Assembly: GCA_963691705.1 (NCBI GenBank)
Contig: OY829544.1
Location: 8,501,501 to 8,565,500, forward strand
Reading direction: 5' to 3'
From: Viola odorata
Lineage: Eukaryota; Streptophyta; Magnoliopsida; Malpighiales; Violaceae
Length of the DNA stretch: 64,000 nt
Each line of letters opens with the position of its first letter. The stretch's first letter is position 1. The position numbers were made by a program, and so were the translations under genes. This document shows positions 12,401 through 24,070 of this stretch, in pieces. The notes below the pieces were generated by a model, which saw only the letters and a list, made by a program, of their open reading frames with translations, was not told the origin of the DNA and did not search any database.

Positions 12401-15108
12401 AGAAATGTAGAACTGTGGAAAATGAATCAACTGGCCAGTTAAGTGATCATTTGCCGAATGGAACCTCTGGGCTAGGAAAGTGCTCAAGGCTGAAAAATCC
12501 AATCAAATGGTTTCCGTGGGGTGTTAGTCAGCTGGATTTCTTTGTACAGATGATCAAGATTATCATCAGCCATGCATCAAGTGCAACCGTCGCTCCTGAA
12601 AATAAAAGCTCAGTATGTGATTCTGCCTTAATGATATTTAACTCTTTATTAAAAGGGGTCCAAAAGGAGCATAAAAGTTTGTCCCTCAACTACAACGATG
12701 TTATGTCATGTCTGACCACAATATTGGGGTTCATGAAGAATACGTGCGAAGATGCACGTTCAGAAGGCAGTGGCACTGGAAATAATGAATTACATCACCT
12801 ATGCCTCTATCTGATAGAAGCTGTCATTAAAGAGTTAGACCCTTCTATATTGGGATCCCCTCTTTATAAAGTAGCCTTGGACTTAAAATACATTGAGTAT
12901 CTTCAATCAGATACTGACATGAGATATGAGAAATTTCCGAGTGCCAGCGCTGTTGCTTTTATGGATATGGTTTCACCATTTGTTTATCTGATGGTACTCT
13001 ACATCTGTGAGGTGCTCCAATCAGCTTCAAGTCCTAATACATCTGAATTTATTCAACAGAGACTACAGAACTTTCTCCAGTTCGTTCTTTGTCCTTATGA
13101 TCCTCTTGAATATCTCAGTGTCACTATTGGTTTACTTTATAAACGCATAGAGTATCGCAACTTACACATATGGGTAGTGATAGTTAAAGGCCTGAAAGAC
13201 TTCACTGATGGTTTGAAGGATCTTCCTGTGTTGAAATTGGAGACAGTATGTAGTGATGGTTATCTTCCCATATGCCATCTCTTAACTTACCCATTTGCTG
13301 TGTTCACTTTCCCCAACAAAAAGATGATGGCCGAGAACAGCAATGGCTCCTCAAAAAAATACCATGAGCTTGATCGTGTAATTGAAGTGTGGATGTCACT
13401 TTATTGTGATCTTTGTGCCTCAAGGCTTTTGTTACCTGAAACAAACAAGTTCTCTGAGGATCTGTGTTCTATGTTAAATGGGTGTATTGATAGCGTTCTT
13501 GATTGTGCCACTGATCCAGACTTAAATATCAAGGCTTCTGGACTTGATATCCTTTCTTTATGCGGTAATGCCGTGATACGTATCTTGGAGCAGATCCTGA
13601 TGGCATCCTCCCCTCCAGATGGAAACAAAAGTGAACATGCTGGTGACCCCAGAATATTTGGTCTGATCAACAATATCTTGGGATGTACTGCCAGGTTACG
13701 AGAACTACAACCAGAACTTGTAAAACATGGTTGGGTAGCAAGAACGATAGGCTAAGTGCCAGGTTTAGCTACTGTCACTTTTAACATGTAATTGCATCCA
13801 TACTTCACAAAGAAACAATAAAAAAACTAAAAAAGGGTCCTTGTTTTATGTGGAAATCACTTTACAATGAGTGGGACTATGAGAAATGGAATCCTATAAG
13901 CATATTACAGCTGATCTTTTTATCTCTTCGAAAGTTGGAAAGCGAGGATAAATCACTGAGATGAAAACTTGTCTCAGCCATCCATTGTCTAAAAGTTGTG
14001 AGCAATATGCAATGTTTGGCATACCTATCATTTCACTGGTGGGGATTTGGACATGAACTTTAAATTGAATTTATTCATTCTTTCTTATGCTATTGTATGA
14101 TGTAGCGTATCCTTTTAAGTGGAAGCATGTCCATCGTTGCAGCAGAGAAGATGTGGCTTTGGTCTGTACATTAGTGATTATTAAAAATAAAATTCTCAAC
14201 TGATGACATTGATATAGATCACTGAAAAGTAGATATAATAATATGCATTGTATATGGGGATTTCATGATCTGGGTTGTTATTCACTTCAACTGCTATTGC
14301 TCATCTTTTATGTGGGATTGTACAGATACTTGAAGTTGTCGCGGGTGGAGATAGGAGGGGATCCGGTAATCGATCATTTAACTTCAAGGTTTTTCCATGA
14401 GCTCTTTTTCATGATACTTTTATTCTTCCCTTGCATTTTGATTTTCTACATGTGACTTAACCTCTGCCATCTCTGTAACAATTCAGGGTGTTTTCTGCCC
14501 TGTCCCGTTTTGTCAGTTGCCTTCACCTGAAGCAACCTATTCTTCTATTTAGCGAGGTATGCATCTTTCAGTCTTAATTCCTGCGTAAAACATGTTTTTG
14601 CATGAATTTATACTTTTGGATACTTTTTTCTTTTTTAAGAGAACCTCTCGGGCAGTTGCACCAAAACTTCTTGCATATAGTGGAAACAAAATAAGCACGC
14701 ATCATTTCTTTTTCATAATTTACTTCTATGAAGAATTTGGGAAGTGCTTGAACAGATATATCTATTTCTTTTGTATTGAACAACAATGAAATGGGAATAA
14801 CGCTCTTGATTAGCCTTCAATAGCCATTTTGATTTGATTTTTTTTCCCCACATGATTGATGATCAATGATCTTTGATTGCTTATTGAGAGTTTTGCTTCA
14901 TACGTCACTGCAGATAATAACCTGCCCACTGCTTCAGTGGCTCTCACTTGGAGAAATTCATGGCAGGAGCACCGCCGAGCAGCTTCAACACCTGTGGGCG
15001 GAAATCCTCAGCTGTTTAAAGAGGAGTCAGCCACCAATAGTTTTCGGTTCATCTTTCCTCGAACTCCAATCACCACTTCTGCAGAAAACTCTCACCAACA
15101 AAGTTTGA
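9449..15108 (+). CDS. RIF1: RIF1-type telomere-associated/replication-timing protein, frameshifted and short at the C-terminus
   Basis: Helical-repeat Rif1 N-terminal domain protein; the family controls origin timing and telomere-linked repair in the nucleus. Exons are 9449-9654, 9759-9826, 9945-10006, 10099-10248, 10966-11142, 11239-11451, 12017-13694, 14326-14388, 14487-14556 and 14914-15108, all GT-AG. The frame holds across every junction if one base missing in the T5A5 run 12145-12154 is allowed for, giving about 960 residues. Without it, translation stops at 12147-12149 shortly after residue 330. The splice at 13694 was preferred over the read-through stop at 13753 because it joins naturally to the ARYLKLSRV-containing exon. 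The protein stops at 15106 where I would expect plant RIF1 to continue, so it may be a truncated copy. Recognition rests on memory of plant Rif1_N proteins. Confidence 0.78.
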
Positions 15109-16220
15109 GTTTAAACAACACTACTTATCAAATCTTACAAATTGTTCAACCCAAAATTCAATTAATCAACTCATCTAATTCCAACCGTACATAAAATCCC
15201 ATCGATTTTTCTCACCATTATGTTCATAGATACCAGCATCTCTCAACGACCACATGCAATGTCTACTTCTTGTGCCGCACATATCACAGTCCAAATGGTC
15301 GTCGCAAAATAAAGAGAATAGAAAAATAATAAAAACAGAAAAGGGTGAATTACAGGCCATAGTTAGCCCATTATATTTGATGGTTTTAAAAATAAAGTAT
15401 TACAATTCACTATGCAACAATTAAGTAAAATTGTAACAAGTGGCAAAAGAATCAAACCATAAAATTTTCAGGACAATAATAATTTTTTTGAAAAAACCAA
15501 TTACTTAATAGTGGTAAAAACCAATGAGTGGGGTGTTGTTTGCAATTAACTAATAGCACAAAAATAAAAAATAAAAAATAAAACAGAAATTAAATAGTTG
15601 GTGATTGAATTTAGTGATTAACAAATTTTCAGTAAAGACTCAATTTTAGACCATGATTCATACTAGTTGATCATCGATGTAAAATTATTCAAAACCAATT
15701 TCATATACAGTGTTTAGAAACTACGTTGTCTGTCATATCCTTTTTTTCGCACATTAAAATTATATATGTTTTGCATATACAGTGTTTAGGAACTACGTTG
15801 TCTTCTCGAGTATGTACGTTCTAACTTTTAAGCATGAATGCTTTTGATCTTCTTTTAGATGGGTTGTTTTCTTGTACCATAATCAACCTAATCCTTAGTT
15901 TTATTGCATGCTTTTAATTCATGTTATGAGTTGGAGGAAAGCCATCACGAGCTATTTATTCTTCGTGATGGCACGGGCAAACCAAAGCAGATTCGTCCTT
16001 AGATTGGCTAGTGGGCCGTGTAACATTGCCCATGGAGACCTGGTTTTCCAACTTCATTGGCATCAATTGCAATTTGCATGCCCATCCATGGCTGAAACAT
16101 TGTGACAGGTGATCAATTTGCATAAATTAGGGATTTTCTACGCCGGCTTTACCTTTAAGACTAGATAGTGTAAACAAGCCCTAGGTATTGTGTTATTGTC
16201 TCAAATATATCTTTACGTTT
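15109..16220. other. Intergenic DNA with a possible gene remnant
   Basis: Mostly AT-rich. An open frame at 15908-16105 has richer composition and ends in a coding-like stretch (HGDLVFQLHWHQLQFACP), but I do not recognise it and see no supporting exons. A 20-base string, CAGTGTTTAGAAACTACGTT (about 15709-15728), recurs with one change near 15780-15799. No other feature is supported. Confidence 0.3.
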
Positions 16221-16509
16221 CCAATTATTTAATTTAACTCATTTTCTAGTTTTTTAAAATTTCAAAAACTATTTTCTATTATTAACATCCTATGTGAAAT
16301 TAAAATAATAATAAATTATTGATGTTTGATGATGTGTGACGTGACAAAGTAATAAAAGAGTAATTTCTCCCCTAAATTATATTTCTAAGTACATGAAACG
16401 TTAATTTTAAATTAATTTTAGCATTATTAATACTTTTAACAATTATAATTTACGTTATAGAATTATGATAAAATATGCTAAACATGGGAAGTGCTAAATT
16501 GGACACATC
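16221..16509 (+). repeat. Dispersed repeat, copy 1 (partner at 20344)
   Basis: Direct repeat of 20344-20648, shared from CCAATTATTTAATT to GGACACAT. The second copy carries about 17 extra bases (ATATCAATGATTGTG region). No coding frame. It ends almost exactly where the CNOT10-intron-related block begins, so that junction is probably an insertion border. Confidence 0.75.
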
Positions 16510-16510
16510 A

Positions 16511-18102
16511 ATGAATGGAATTCGTCAACTTTACCTAATAAGTACTTGTTTTCAGTTTTCTATTGGTGCATGCATTGTTTCTTTCTTGAATTAAATTCAT
16601 GTCTTGTCCAATGCCCACTAAAATGTGTTACTTGTTACACAATCATAGGCACACTCAAAACCTATCGGTTTCCTGATATATAAATGTTAATTGGTTTTCA
16701 GATATTTTTAAATAGGTTCTCGGGCTTTCTTATGTATCTTTGTAATGTGAGCAATCACAGAACACTGTTGCTTTTCCCAAGGAATTCCAAGCATCCTTTT
16801 GAATTTCATGAACCTATCTGCTGACGATACTATCCTGCAGATAAAGATGTTGTACCTTATTTTCGTCTTGTTGACTAAACTTCCTAGGTTAGTTCAATGG
16901 TTTTCATTGAAGATGCTTTCAGAACATTTTCTTACATTAGCTTGGTTATTACAAAAATGATTGTGATCCTTATCCTTTGATACATTAAACTTGATTCAAA
17001 TCTCTGCCTGTCACAGTTGTAGATACTGTTCTCTAATGTCCTGGATTTCATGTGCAACTCTTCCGAGTATTTTAATTATGGTTTTGTTGATTGTTTTTTA
17101 CGTTCCTTAGCTTTTTTAGTTTTGTTATTTTCCTTCTTTTTTGATCCCTATATTTGGCATCCAGGATTCTAGCTTCCTGTGTTGTTTCCTTTTGGTCATG
17201 GCTATACTCATAGGTACCATCATCAGTTTCTTTATGGATGCTTCACTTAAAGTCATCTTCTCTTGGATATTTTTATGTCTAGGTTTGAGTTGCTCGTAAG
17301 ATTTGCCTTTTTCCAAGCAGCACTTCTTAAACATGACTTCTTTTTAACTTCTCAAGTTCTAAGACTTGGCTGTAGGTTCATACGCTTGGTGTTGTTCAAG
17401 GGTTTAAATCCAAAACGACAAACTTATATCGAACAAAACACATTACTTTGAAGTCCTTCTGTCATTTGGTTGTCTAGTTTTGTCAGCTAGCAATTTTTTA
17501 CTTGTTCCCCTATAAGTATACATTCAAATGTGATCTTCTATCTGCCACGAAATAGCTATCCCTTTTTCCTCTTATTTTTGAGCATGTTGCTTGTTTGCAC
17601 ATTATGAAACCATTGTGTTTCCTTCCAAACTCTCATCATGTCTTTGCTGATGCCATGTTGATTCTGATATCTATGATCTGAATGGTTTGAATGTGTGAAA
17701 TCTATGCGTGTCCTTCCATGCTCCTGTTGAAGTCGTTATTGATGTGATGGTTACACCAGACATTTTGATGCTGATATACATGGCCTGAATGTATCTTGAA
17801 CCATGTCCGGGATTGGCATGCAGCACCGTTCAATTTCTGTTGTTATAATTACACTGAAGAGTTATAGGTGGTTAGAGACTGGGGCCTGCTTGCTGGTAAA
17901 GTTGATGATATGGTCAGAACGTACTGTTAAACTGCAGAAAAAAATGGTAGTAGAGATTGGACTTCAGGATTTGTTTGTTTTAGTTTGTTCATCTTGTATC
18001 AGAGTCACTTCTTTTGCCTTTATGATCATTAACTAGAATGAACATTTCATAAAAGAAAATTGGTATCTATTGGGAAAAAATATTGCTCCATGTTTTGGCT
18101 TT
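16511..18102 (+). repeat. Copy of CNOT10 intron 2 sequence
   Basis: About 1.59 kb collinear with 46843-48399, which lies inside intron 2 of the CNOT10-type gene. Both share long near-identical stretches, for example around the TGTCCTGGATTTCATGTGCA string. They differ by many substitutions and a replaced patch near 17500-17560. No CNOT10 exon is included. Open frames within it (17125-17334, 17803-18036) recur in the intron copy and are not genes. Confidence 0.85.
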
Positions 18103-18202
18103 CCACGTGATGAACTATGATTCATACATCTAAAGTCTAAACAAAAGTCGTATAAATTTAACCCACCATTACTGCATTACATGAAGATGTATAAGCAAGG
18201 CT

Positions 18203-19540
18203 TTAGAACATTAATCTTCTCCAACCATTTTCAGCGAAGTATGCAATTAAAGCTTCTTCGTTCTCTCCTCCTCGTACCTTCATCTGCAATTCCTTAATTC
18301 CTTGAGGGAAGCTGTGGCGCGGCATCTGGATGCCCAACGTCTCCAAACTCATGTTGTAGCCAGGGGTCTTTTCACCGGAGTAGTAAGAGATGCGGAGCAC
18401 TTTCAAATTCGGAGTTCTCCCTAGGAAAGCTGCTACTGCCGGTACTAACAGCACATCCTTACTCAACCCGGAAAGCACGATGTTCAACTCTTCTACTTTG
18501 TCCAGCTTAAAGGATTCATCACATCTCCCTTGTGCCAAAACAGTCTCCATGATCAGGCTGTGCACTGTCAGGATTTTGACAGACTGGATGCAGCGGAAGA
18601 GTCTGCTCAGATCAAATGCAACAGGCCTGAAAGGTATGGGGAGAAGATTGATATTGACATTCCTGAGAGAATTGAAGGGGCCGACATTCCAGTGTTGGGA
18701 AAAGCAATTCCACTCGAGCAGCTCAAGATTTGGAGCATAGATGTTGGTTGATTTGTTGTCAGGCGAGAGAATGTGCCAAGTTAGGAGCAGGGCTTTCAGA
18801 TTTGGACTTGAGATGTTGATTTGTTGGAGAAGGTTAGGATATGGGTAGACACCCTTGAACTCGCTGTAGCAGGTGTGAAACTCAAGCCTCTCCAATCTCT
18901 CGCTGGTAATGGAAAGATTGGTGAAACCCCCTACGTGATCAAGGAATAGTTTCTTGACACGCCTGCAAGATTGGGAGAAGAATTCTCCAATGTTTCCACG
19001 ATCAGTAGTTGCAATGTGTGCATACTTTATTGTCAAGGATTCGAGGGAGTTGAACACTAGCGGTGGATCATGGAAGGGCAGCTCGAGGGCTCGTCCATTC
19101 AAAGTGAAATCCAAAGACTTCAAGGAAGAGAATAGAGGCAGCCGGGAAGGCTTCAAATGGTCGAGTGGCCATTCGAGATTGAGATGGAGGTGTTGCACAT
19201 GCAACTTGAATGCCATGAGGATACAGACTTCCACAAAGCGCCGCTCGTTGGCAAGAACGAGAGCGTGTTTCGGGAGGCAATACCACAGAATCCGAAAACG
19301 GAGAAGGGAAATCTTGTGAATGCTGCGGTAAGTTAAGGAGTTGAGGAGGTACTTGTAGAGATGAATTTTCCGGTGAGTTGTGATAATAGGTTGAAAATCT
19401 TGTTGAGAGTCGATGGCGAGGGAGGGATTGGTGAGACATAACTGCGTGCTCAGGCGAGCAATTTCTTTGGTGGTCATGAAAGAAATGATGTGATGAAGGA
19501 CATCATCAGGAAGGTCAAGAAATCGATCAAAGGCTTCCAT
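18203..19540 (-). CDS. F-box / leucine-rich-repeat protein
   Basis: Intact single-exon gene of 445 residues. The N-terminus carries an F-box (FLDLPDDVLHHIISFMTTKE, about residues 6-25). F-box proteins of this type act as substrate receptors of SCF ubiquitin ligases through SKP1/ASK. The rest is an irregular LRR array with recurring L-x-x-L-x-L patterns such as LKSLDFTL, LESLTIKY and LKVLRISY, ending in an FBD-like segment (LKVLRISYYSGE to LQMKVRGGENEEALI). The frame extends upstream to 19558, but only through a TTG; the first ATG is at 19540-19538, so that start was chosen. A TATA-like box lies about 45 bp upstream. The target protein cannot be inferred. This is a large, fast-evolving plant family, so no symbol is given. 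Confidence 0.88.
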   Translation of the reverse strand: MEAFDRFLDLPDDVLHHIISFMTTKEIARLSTQLCLTNPSLAIDSQQDFQPIITTHRKIHLYKYLLNSLTYRSIHKISLLRFRILWYCLPKHALVLANERRFVEVCILMAFKLHVQHLHLNLEWPLDHLKPSRLPLFSSLKSLDFTLNGRALELPFHDPPLVFNSLESLTIKYAHIATTDRGNIGEFFSQSCRRVKKLFLDHVGGFTNLSITSERLERLEFHTCYSEFKGVYPYPNLLQQINISSPNLKALLLTWHILSPDNKSTNIYAPNLELLEWNCFSQHWNVGPFNSLRNVNINLLPIPFRPVAFDLSRLFRCIQSVKILTVHSLIMETVLAQGRCDESFKLDKVEELNIVLSGLSKDVLLVPAVAAFLGRTPNLKVLRISYYSGEKTPGYNMSLETLGIQMPRHSFPQGIKELQMKVRGGENEEALIAYFAENGWRRLMF

Positions 19541-19582
19541 CCTAGAATTGCTAAGCAATGATCAAAGCTTATTGCATGCTCT

Positions 19583-19595
19583 CTTTTTATATATA
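19583..19595 (-). promoter_or_regulatory. TATA box of the F-box gene
   Basis: The minus strand reads TATATATAAAAAG, about 43 bp upstream of the chosen ATG. The short spacing implies a very short 5' UTR. Confidence 0.5.
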
Positions 19596-19668
19596 GGAAA
19601 AACTATAGCGTCTACGTACAAAATCCCTGTCCCGCTCCAATTTTTACTTCTGTTTCCCACCACAACCA

Positions 19669-19700
19669 GTAGGAGTAGGAGTAGGAGTAGGAGTAGGAGT
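19669..19700. repeat. AGTAGG hexanucleotide microsatellite
   Basis: About five tandem copies of a six-base unit (AGTAGG and its rotations), upstream of the F-box gene. Confidence 0.9.
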
Positions 19701-20343
19701 TTGTATTTATTTGAAATTCATGTAGCTGTTGAGCCGGCGCCGATAATGGTGGATCCAATTATGCCTATTAACAGGCAAAATCTGTACAAAGGGATTCGGT
19801 AAATCCCTTCTTCCTTTTTTGTAGTGGCTCTATAATTACTTCCATTATTATTACCGTCGGGCTACTACTACAATATTAACATGTTACTATAATCTCTTGC
19901 ATGAACTGATGATCCATTTTGGCTCTGGAAAAAGAGGGAAAGAATCCTAAGTCCTAACCATTAGTTGAACAGGATGGATTTACTCTTCATGTAATAAGAA
20001 AATAGAAAAGCGTGATTTAGAGGCCCATAATTAGCCCATTATATATTATTCAAGCCCATTAACAAATTAGAATACAATATGCTTTCTGACCTCAATGTTA
20101 GTTTTACCATTGTCATAAATAATCGCTGGATAAGGGTCACTGGCCCAAATTCTTTTAAAAAATACCTTTACTTTGCTTAATAATATATACCGATTAAATG
20201 TTTGTGTTTTTATTAATAAAGTTTTTAAAATATCAGTAAAGTAAACACCAAAAAGTCAAGTAATATGTACAGTAACATTCAGTAGCAAAACGACATATTT
20301 TGGAGACCTTAACGTTAAGGATTAACTCATTTTCTCAAATAGG
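19701..20343. other. Intergenic DNA upstream of the F-box gene
   Basis: AT-rich, no gene recognised. GCCCATTA-type strings near 20022-20060 resemble text near 15367-15375, which hints at further low-copy repeat similarity with the RIF1 3' flank. Confidence 0.3.
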
Positions 20344-20648
20344 TCCAATTATTTAATTAACTCATTTTCTAGTTTTTTAAAATTTTAAAAACTATTTTCT
20401 AGTATTAATATCCTATGTGAAATTAAAATAATAATAAATTATTGATGTTTGATGATGTGTGACGTGACAAAGTAATAAATGAGCAATTTCTCCCCCAAAT
20501 TATATTTCTAAGTACATGAAACGTTAATTTTAAATTAATTTTATTATTATTAATACTTTTAATAATTATAATTTACGTTAAATATCAATGATTGTGTAGA
20601 ATTATGATAAAATATGCTAAACATGGGAAGTGCTAAGTTGGACACATA
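20344..20648 (+). repeat. Dispersed repeat, copy 2 (partner at 16221)
   Basis: Direct partner of 16221-16509. Here it is not followed by CNOT10 intron sequence but by unrelated AT-rich DNA, so this may be the uninterrupted state of the repeat. Confidence 0.75.
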
Positions 20649-22259
20649 TCGTGTGGATATTTATTATGCATCAATGTCGGAAATGAGTTTGAGGCATACA
20701 CAACATAAAAAGGCTCCCATATCTTTTAGATTAATAATAATGATGTAATCAACACTTTAGTCATTTATTTATTCATATATATTAATTTAAAAAACCAAAC
20801 CAAATAAAATAAAAAATTACGAAACTAACCAAACAAAAATTCACAAATTATCATATATTTTAGCTGAACTATATATATTAGAGTAAATGATAAACAAAAT
20901 ATATGCATAAAGAAATTAAAATCAACCAATTCTAATTTCTAACTTTAAAATTAGTATTAAGTCAAATATTAATAATGAATATAATTTAATTACTATTAAC
21001 TTAAAAAAAAAAAAACCAGTTTCTCTTCTTCATTTGAGAACGTATCCTCATCTCTTTTATATCTATACTCCAGAATCATGTCTAATTGAATTCATAATAA
21101 TTATGTTCGTGGAATCGTCGAAGTCAACCGGACTGTCCTATTGCAAGTTTTTGTAATACTGGATGCTCTCCATTCTTTTTCTTCCTATAATAATGCACGT
21201 TTTTCTGTCTAATTTTTTGTCCATAAATAATAATGTATGTTTTGATCATTTTAATATATTTTTTATTTTACTTGTAATTAAAAAGTTAGTGTAGTAGGCT
21301 AAAATTTGAATAAAAAAATTGAGAGAGACAATCAATTACATAAAAATTTAGAAGGGGGCAAAATAGCCGTCATGATAGTACTTTTTAGAAGAAAAAGATC
21401 CTTAAAATTTATGTTTTTTCGTAAAACGTCCGTTATTAAAGGACAAAATGAGTATGCAACTCGCTGTGTTGGATAAGAGGCATAATGGGTGTTGCTACTT
21501 GATTTTTAATTTTTCGTCACAACTTTTCGCATTTTTTTCGTCCAACTTTCTAAAATCATATTCCTGTTTATTTTCGTCCATTTGTTACTTATTTTTATGC
21601 CTTAGGACATTAAAATTTTACTTCATATTTTTTTACGTCTTTAATGTTCTTCCGTTCGAATCATAGATCGAACATTTTCATCTATTTTTATATTTTATGT
21701 TTTCGCCTCATATCCTTTCATTTATCTCATTTTATTTAACATTTTGGTATTTTCCGTTCGATTTTTTATCGATTTTGAGCGAAATTTCTTGTACCGATAG
21801 TTCGAACCAATTAAATAATTATAAGTCTTTTTTCTTCCCATCTCATCATCAACCGTTGATCATCCTTTGACCCAGTTTTTTTAAACACATCCAACGGCCA
21901 TCTCCTTCCACCCTTGGCCTCCAAGTTTCATTTAATGCCTCACCTTATCCCTCTCCATCTTTTCATTTAATGCTGGTGTGATGAGGTTTATTTTGGTGGT
22001 TTGATGGCCTGTTTTCGTGCGCCTGGCCGTGCTCCTGATCGCCTGCGACCCAAGGAAGGAGATGACAGTTGCTGTCTGAAATGGGAGGCCTGAGCTCGGT
22101 CGTGGCGCGTTTGGTCCTTGGTCTTGGGCCGCGCCCTTTGTTTGGCCCAAGCCAGGAAGGAAAAGCTGGGCCTTTGGCCCACGCGGAAGAGAAGGAAAGG
22201 CTGGTCTTGGGCCAGCTAGTGGGCACATTTTCGGCCAAGTGGGCCGAGCCCATTTTTTG
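20649..22259. other. AT-rich intergenic DNA leading into LTR-like sequence
   Basis: No gene recognised. From about 21470 the sequence is rich in TTTTTCG and TTCGTC strings, and from 22020 GC-rich with repeated GGGCC/GGCCC. This is consistent with the far part of the LTR-like left arm described next. Confidence 0.3.
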
Positions 22260-24070
22260 GCCCATCGTATTTATTTTTTCGTACCAATTTTTCGTAGGTT
22301 GTACTGTTTATTTATTTTCGTACACTTTGCATGTTTAAATAATTATCCTGCTCGCGTTTGTTTGTTTAAATTAATCATTTTTGCTCGCATACAATAATCG
22401 TCAAGTATTTAATCGTTTATCCTCTTCTCATATCGATACTCAATCAAAAGGGTAAATCAACCTGTATCCCTTCATCAAGTACACATTTCTCACCCTTTTA
22501 TTTATTTCACTCTTTTTTCGCATACACGCTCGTATGCATGAATATTTAGAATTGTTAGAATATAATTGGGCATGATCACTAAATTAGGACTTTTTATCTT
22601 TCAAGTATGATTTAAACACCTCTTTTATCCGGTAACCTTTTTTGGATGTGACTCGGGTGCCTAACACCTTCTCGAGTCCATAAATTGACCCTGAACCGTT
22701 GTTCTCGGGTTTAGACCCTTTTGTGCCTTAGCTTTTTTATTTTATTTTTTGCCATGTTATCAGACCATAGGTTTCCCTAAACCTTAGACAAAATAGGGTG
22801 GCGACTTTATTGCATTATATGAGATGAGTCCAATTTCGTCTCACATCTGTCCCGAACCGCGTCGCGTAAAATTTTCAAAATGGGGGTGCGACAATGGGAA
22901 ACATAAAAATAGTTGCTTAAGCCCTTAGTCAATCCTCAAAAATAACATTTATTTAGTTTCGTTGGGAGTATTACTTTAGAAAAATAATAAATTGAGAGCC
23001 CATTCTTCCGACCAAGTTACGCTCGGCCTTCGATTGTGGTTTTTCCCCGTGGCTCACAAGATATTTGCCTGTTAACCTTTCTCTTATTTCTTTTGTAATT
23101 TGGATTGTGACTGTAAACTTCGTGAGAAAATCTGAGTGTTCGAGATGAAAATAGAGAGAACCCCCACGGTCTTGACTAAGATTCAACAAAATTGTACTCA
23201 ACTTCAATTCATTTCTTTCCATTCTTCGTCCATCCAAACAAGCCTTAAGCTGCGTTGGTTATCTTCTTCTTTTTTCCCGTCATTTTTATTAAACAAGAGG
23301 ATTAATAATGGCTTAAGCAACTATTTTTATTAACCCCCACGGACCACATTGAAAAAAATAAACAAGGGTTCTTCATTTTCATCAGCGGAAATAAATCTAT
23401 CATACTTCTCAGAAAATATTACTTTATACCCTTTATTGCACCCCCTTTTTGAATTTATTACGCGACGCGGCTTTGAGACGAGATGTGAGACAAAATCAGA
23501 CTTATCTCACATAATATAAATGAAGTCGTCACCCTATTTTTGGTTCCTAGGATTAGGGAACCTATTGTCATGGCATGAAAATAAAAAGTTAAGGCAAAAA
23601 GGTCTAAACCCAAGAACAGTGGTTCGGGATCGTATTATGAACTGGGAAAGGTGCTAGGCACCCGAGTCACATCCTAAAAAGGTTACTGGATAAAAGAGGT
23701 GTTTAATCATGTTTGAAAAATAAAACGTCCTAATTTATCTAATCATGCCCAATAGATTCCAGCAGTTCTAAAAATTCATGCATACGAGTATATATGGAAA
23801 AAAACGTGGAATAAATAAAAGGGTAAGAAGCGTGTACTTGATGGAGGATACGAGCAGTTTTACCCTTTTTGATCGGAGTTATTTGCACGAGGTAAAGATG
23901 ACGTTTAAATACTTGATGATTTATGCATGTGAAAATGATTAATTTAAACAAGCACGAACAAAATATTAATCTAAGCATGGAAAGTGTACAAGCATACGAA
24001 AAATAAATAAACAGTACAAGTGCGAAAAATAAGTGAACAGTACAAGTACACGAAAATCGGTAAAAAAGTA
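22260..24070. repeat. Large imperfect inverted repeat of LTR-like sequence
   Basis: Two arms, about 22260-22945 and 23287-24070, are inverted copies around a centre near 23110. Matching landmarks are GGGTGCGACA (22885-22894) opposite the TGCACCCCC string (about 23438), CGCGACGCGG-type strings on both sides, the GTTAGGCACCCGAGTCACAT-type string (about 22655 inverted, 23655 direct), and GTTGCTTAAGCC near both inner ends (22912 and 23304 inverted). The conserved text resembles plant LTR starts of the TGTCGCACCCC class, so two LTR fragments facing away from each other is the simplest reading. There are no retroelement genes between the arms. GC-rich GGGCC-rich blocks lie just outside both arms (22100-22260 and 24090-24240). 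Confidence 0.7.

Noticed and set aside
12169..13755. Separate 528-residue gene starting at MTPLVGVI
   Set aside because: It is the large internal exon of RIF1 read after a probable one-base loss; upstream residues in the adjusted frame continue the protein smoothly.
17125..18036. Small ORFs recurring near 17.2 and 17.9 kb and again near 47.5 and 48.2 kb
   Set aside because: Their recurrence comes from the copied CNOT10 intron sequence, not from a conserved protein; lengths and starts differ between copies.
22069..22338. GC-rich ORFs near 22.0-22.3 kb and 24.0-24.5 kb
   Set aside because: They are Pro/Gly/Trp-rich by composition, lie at the outer ends of the LTR-like inverted repeat and have no domain.
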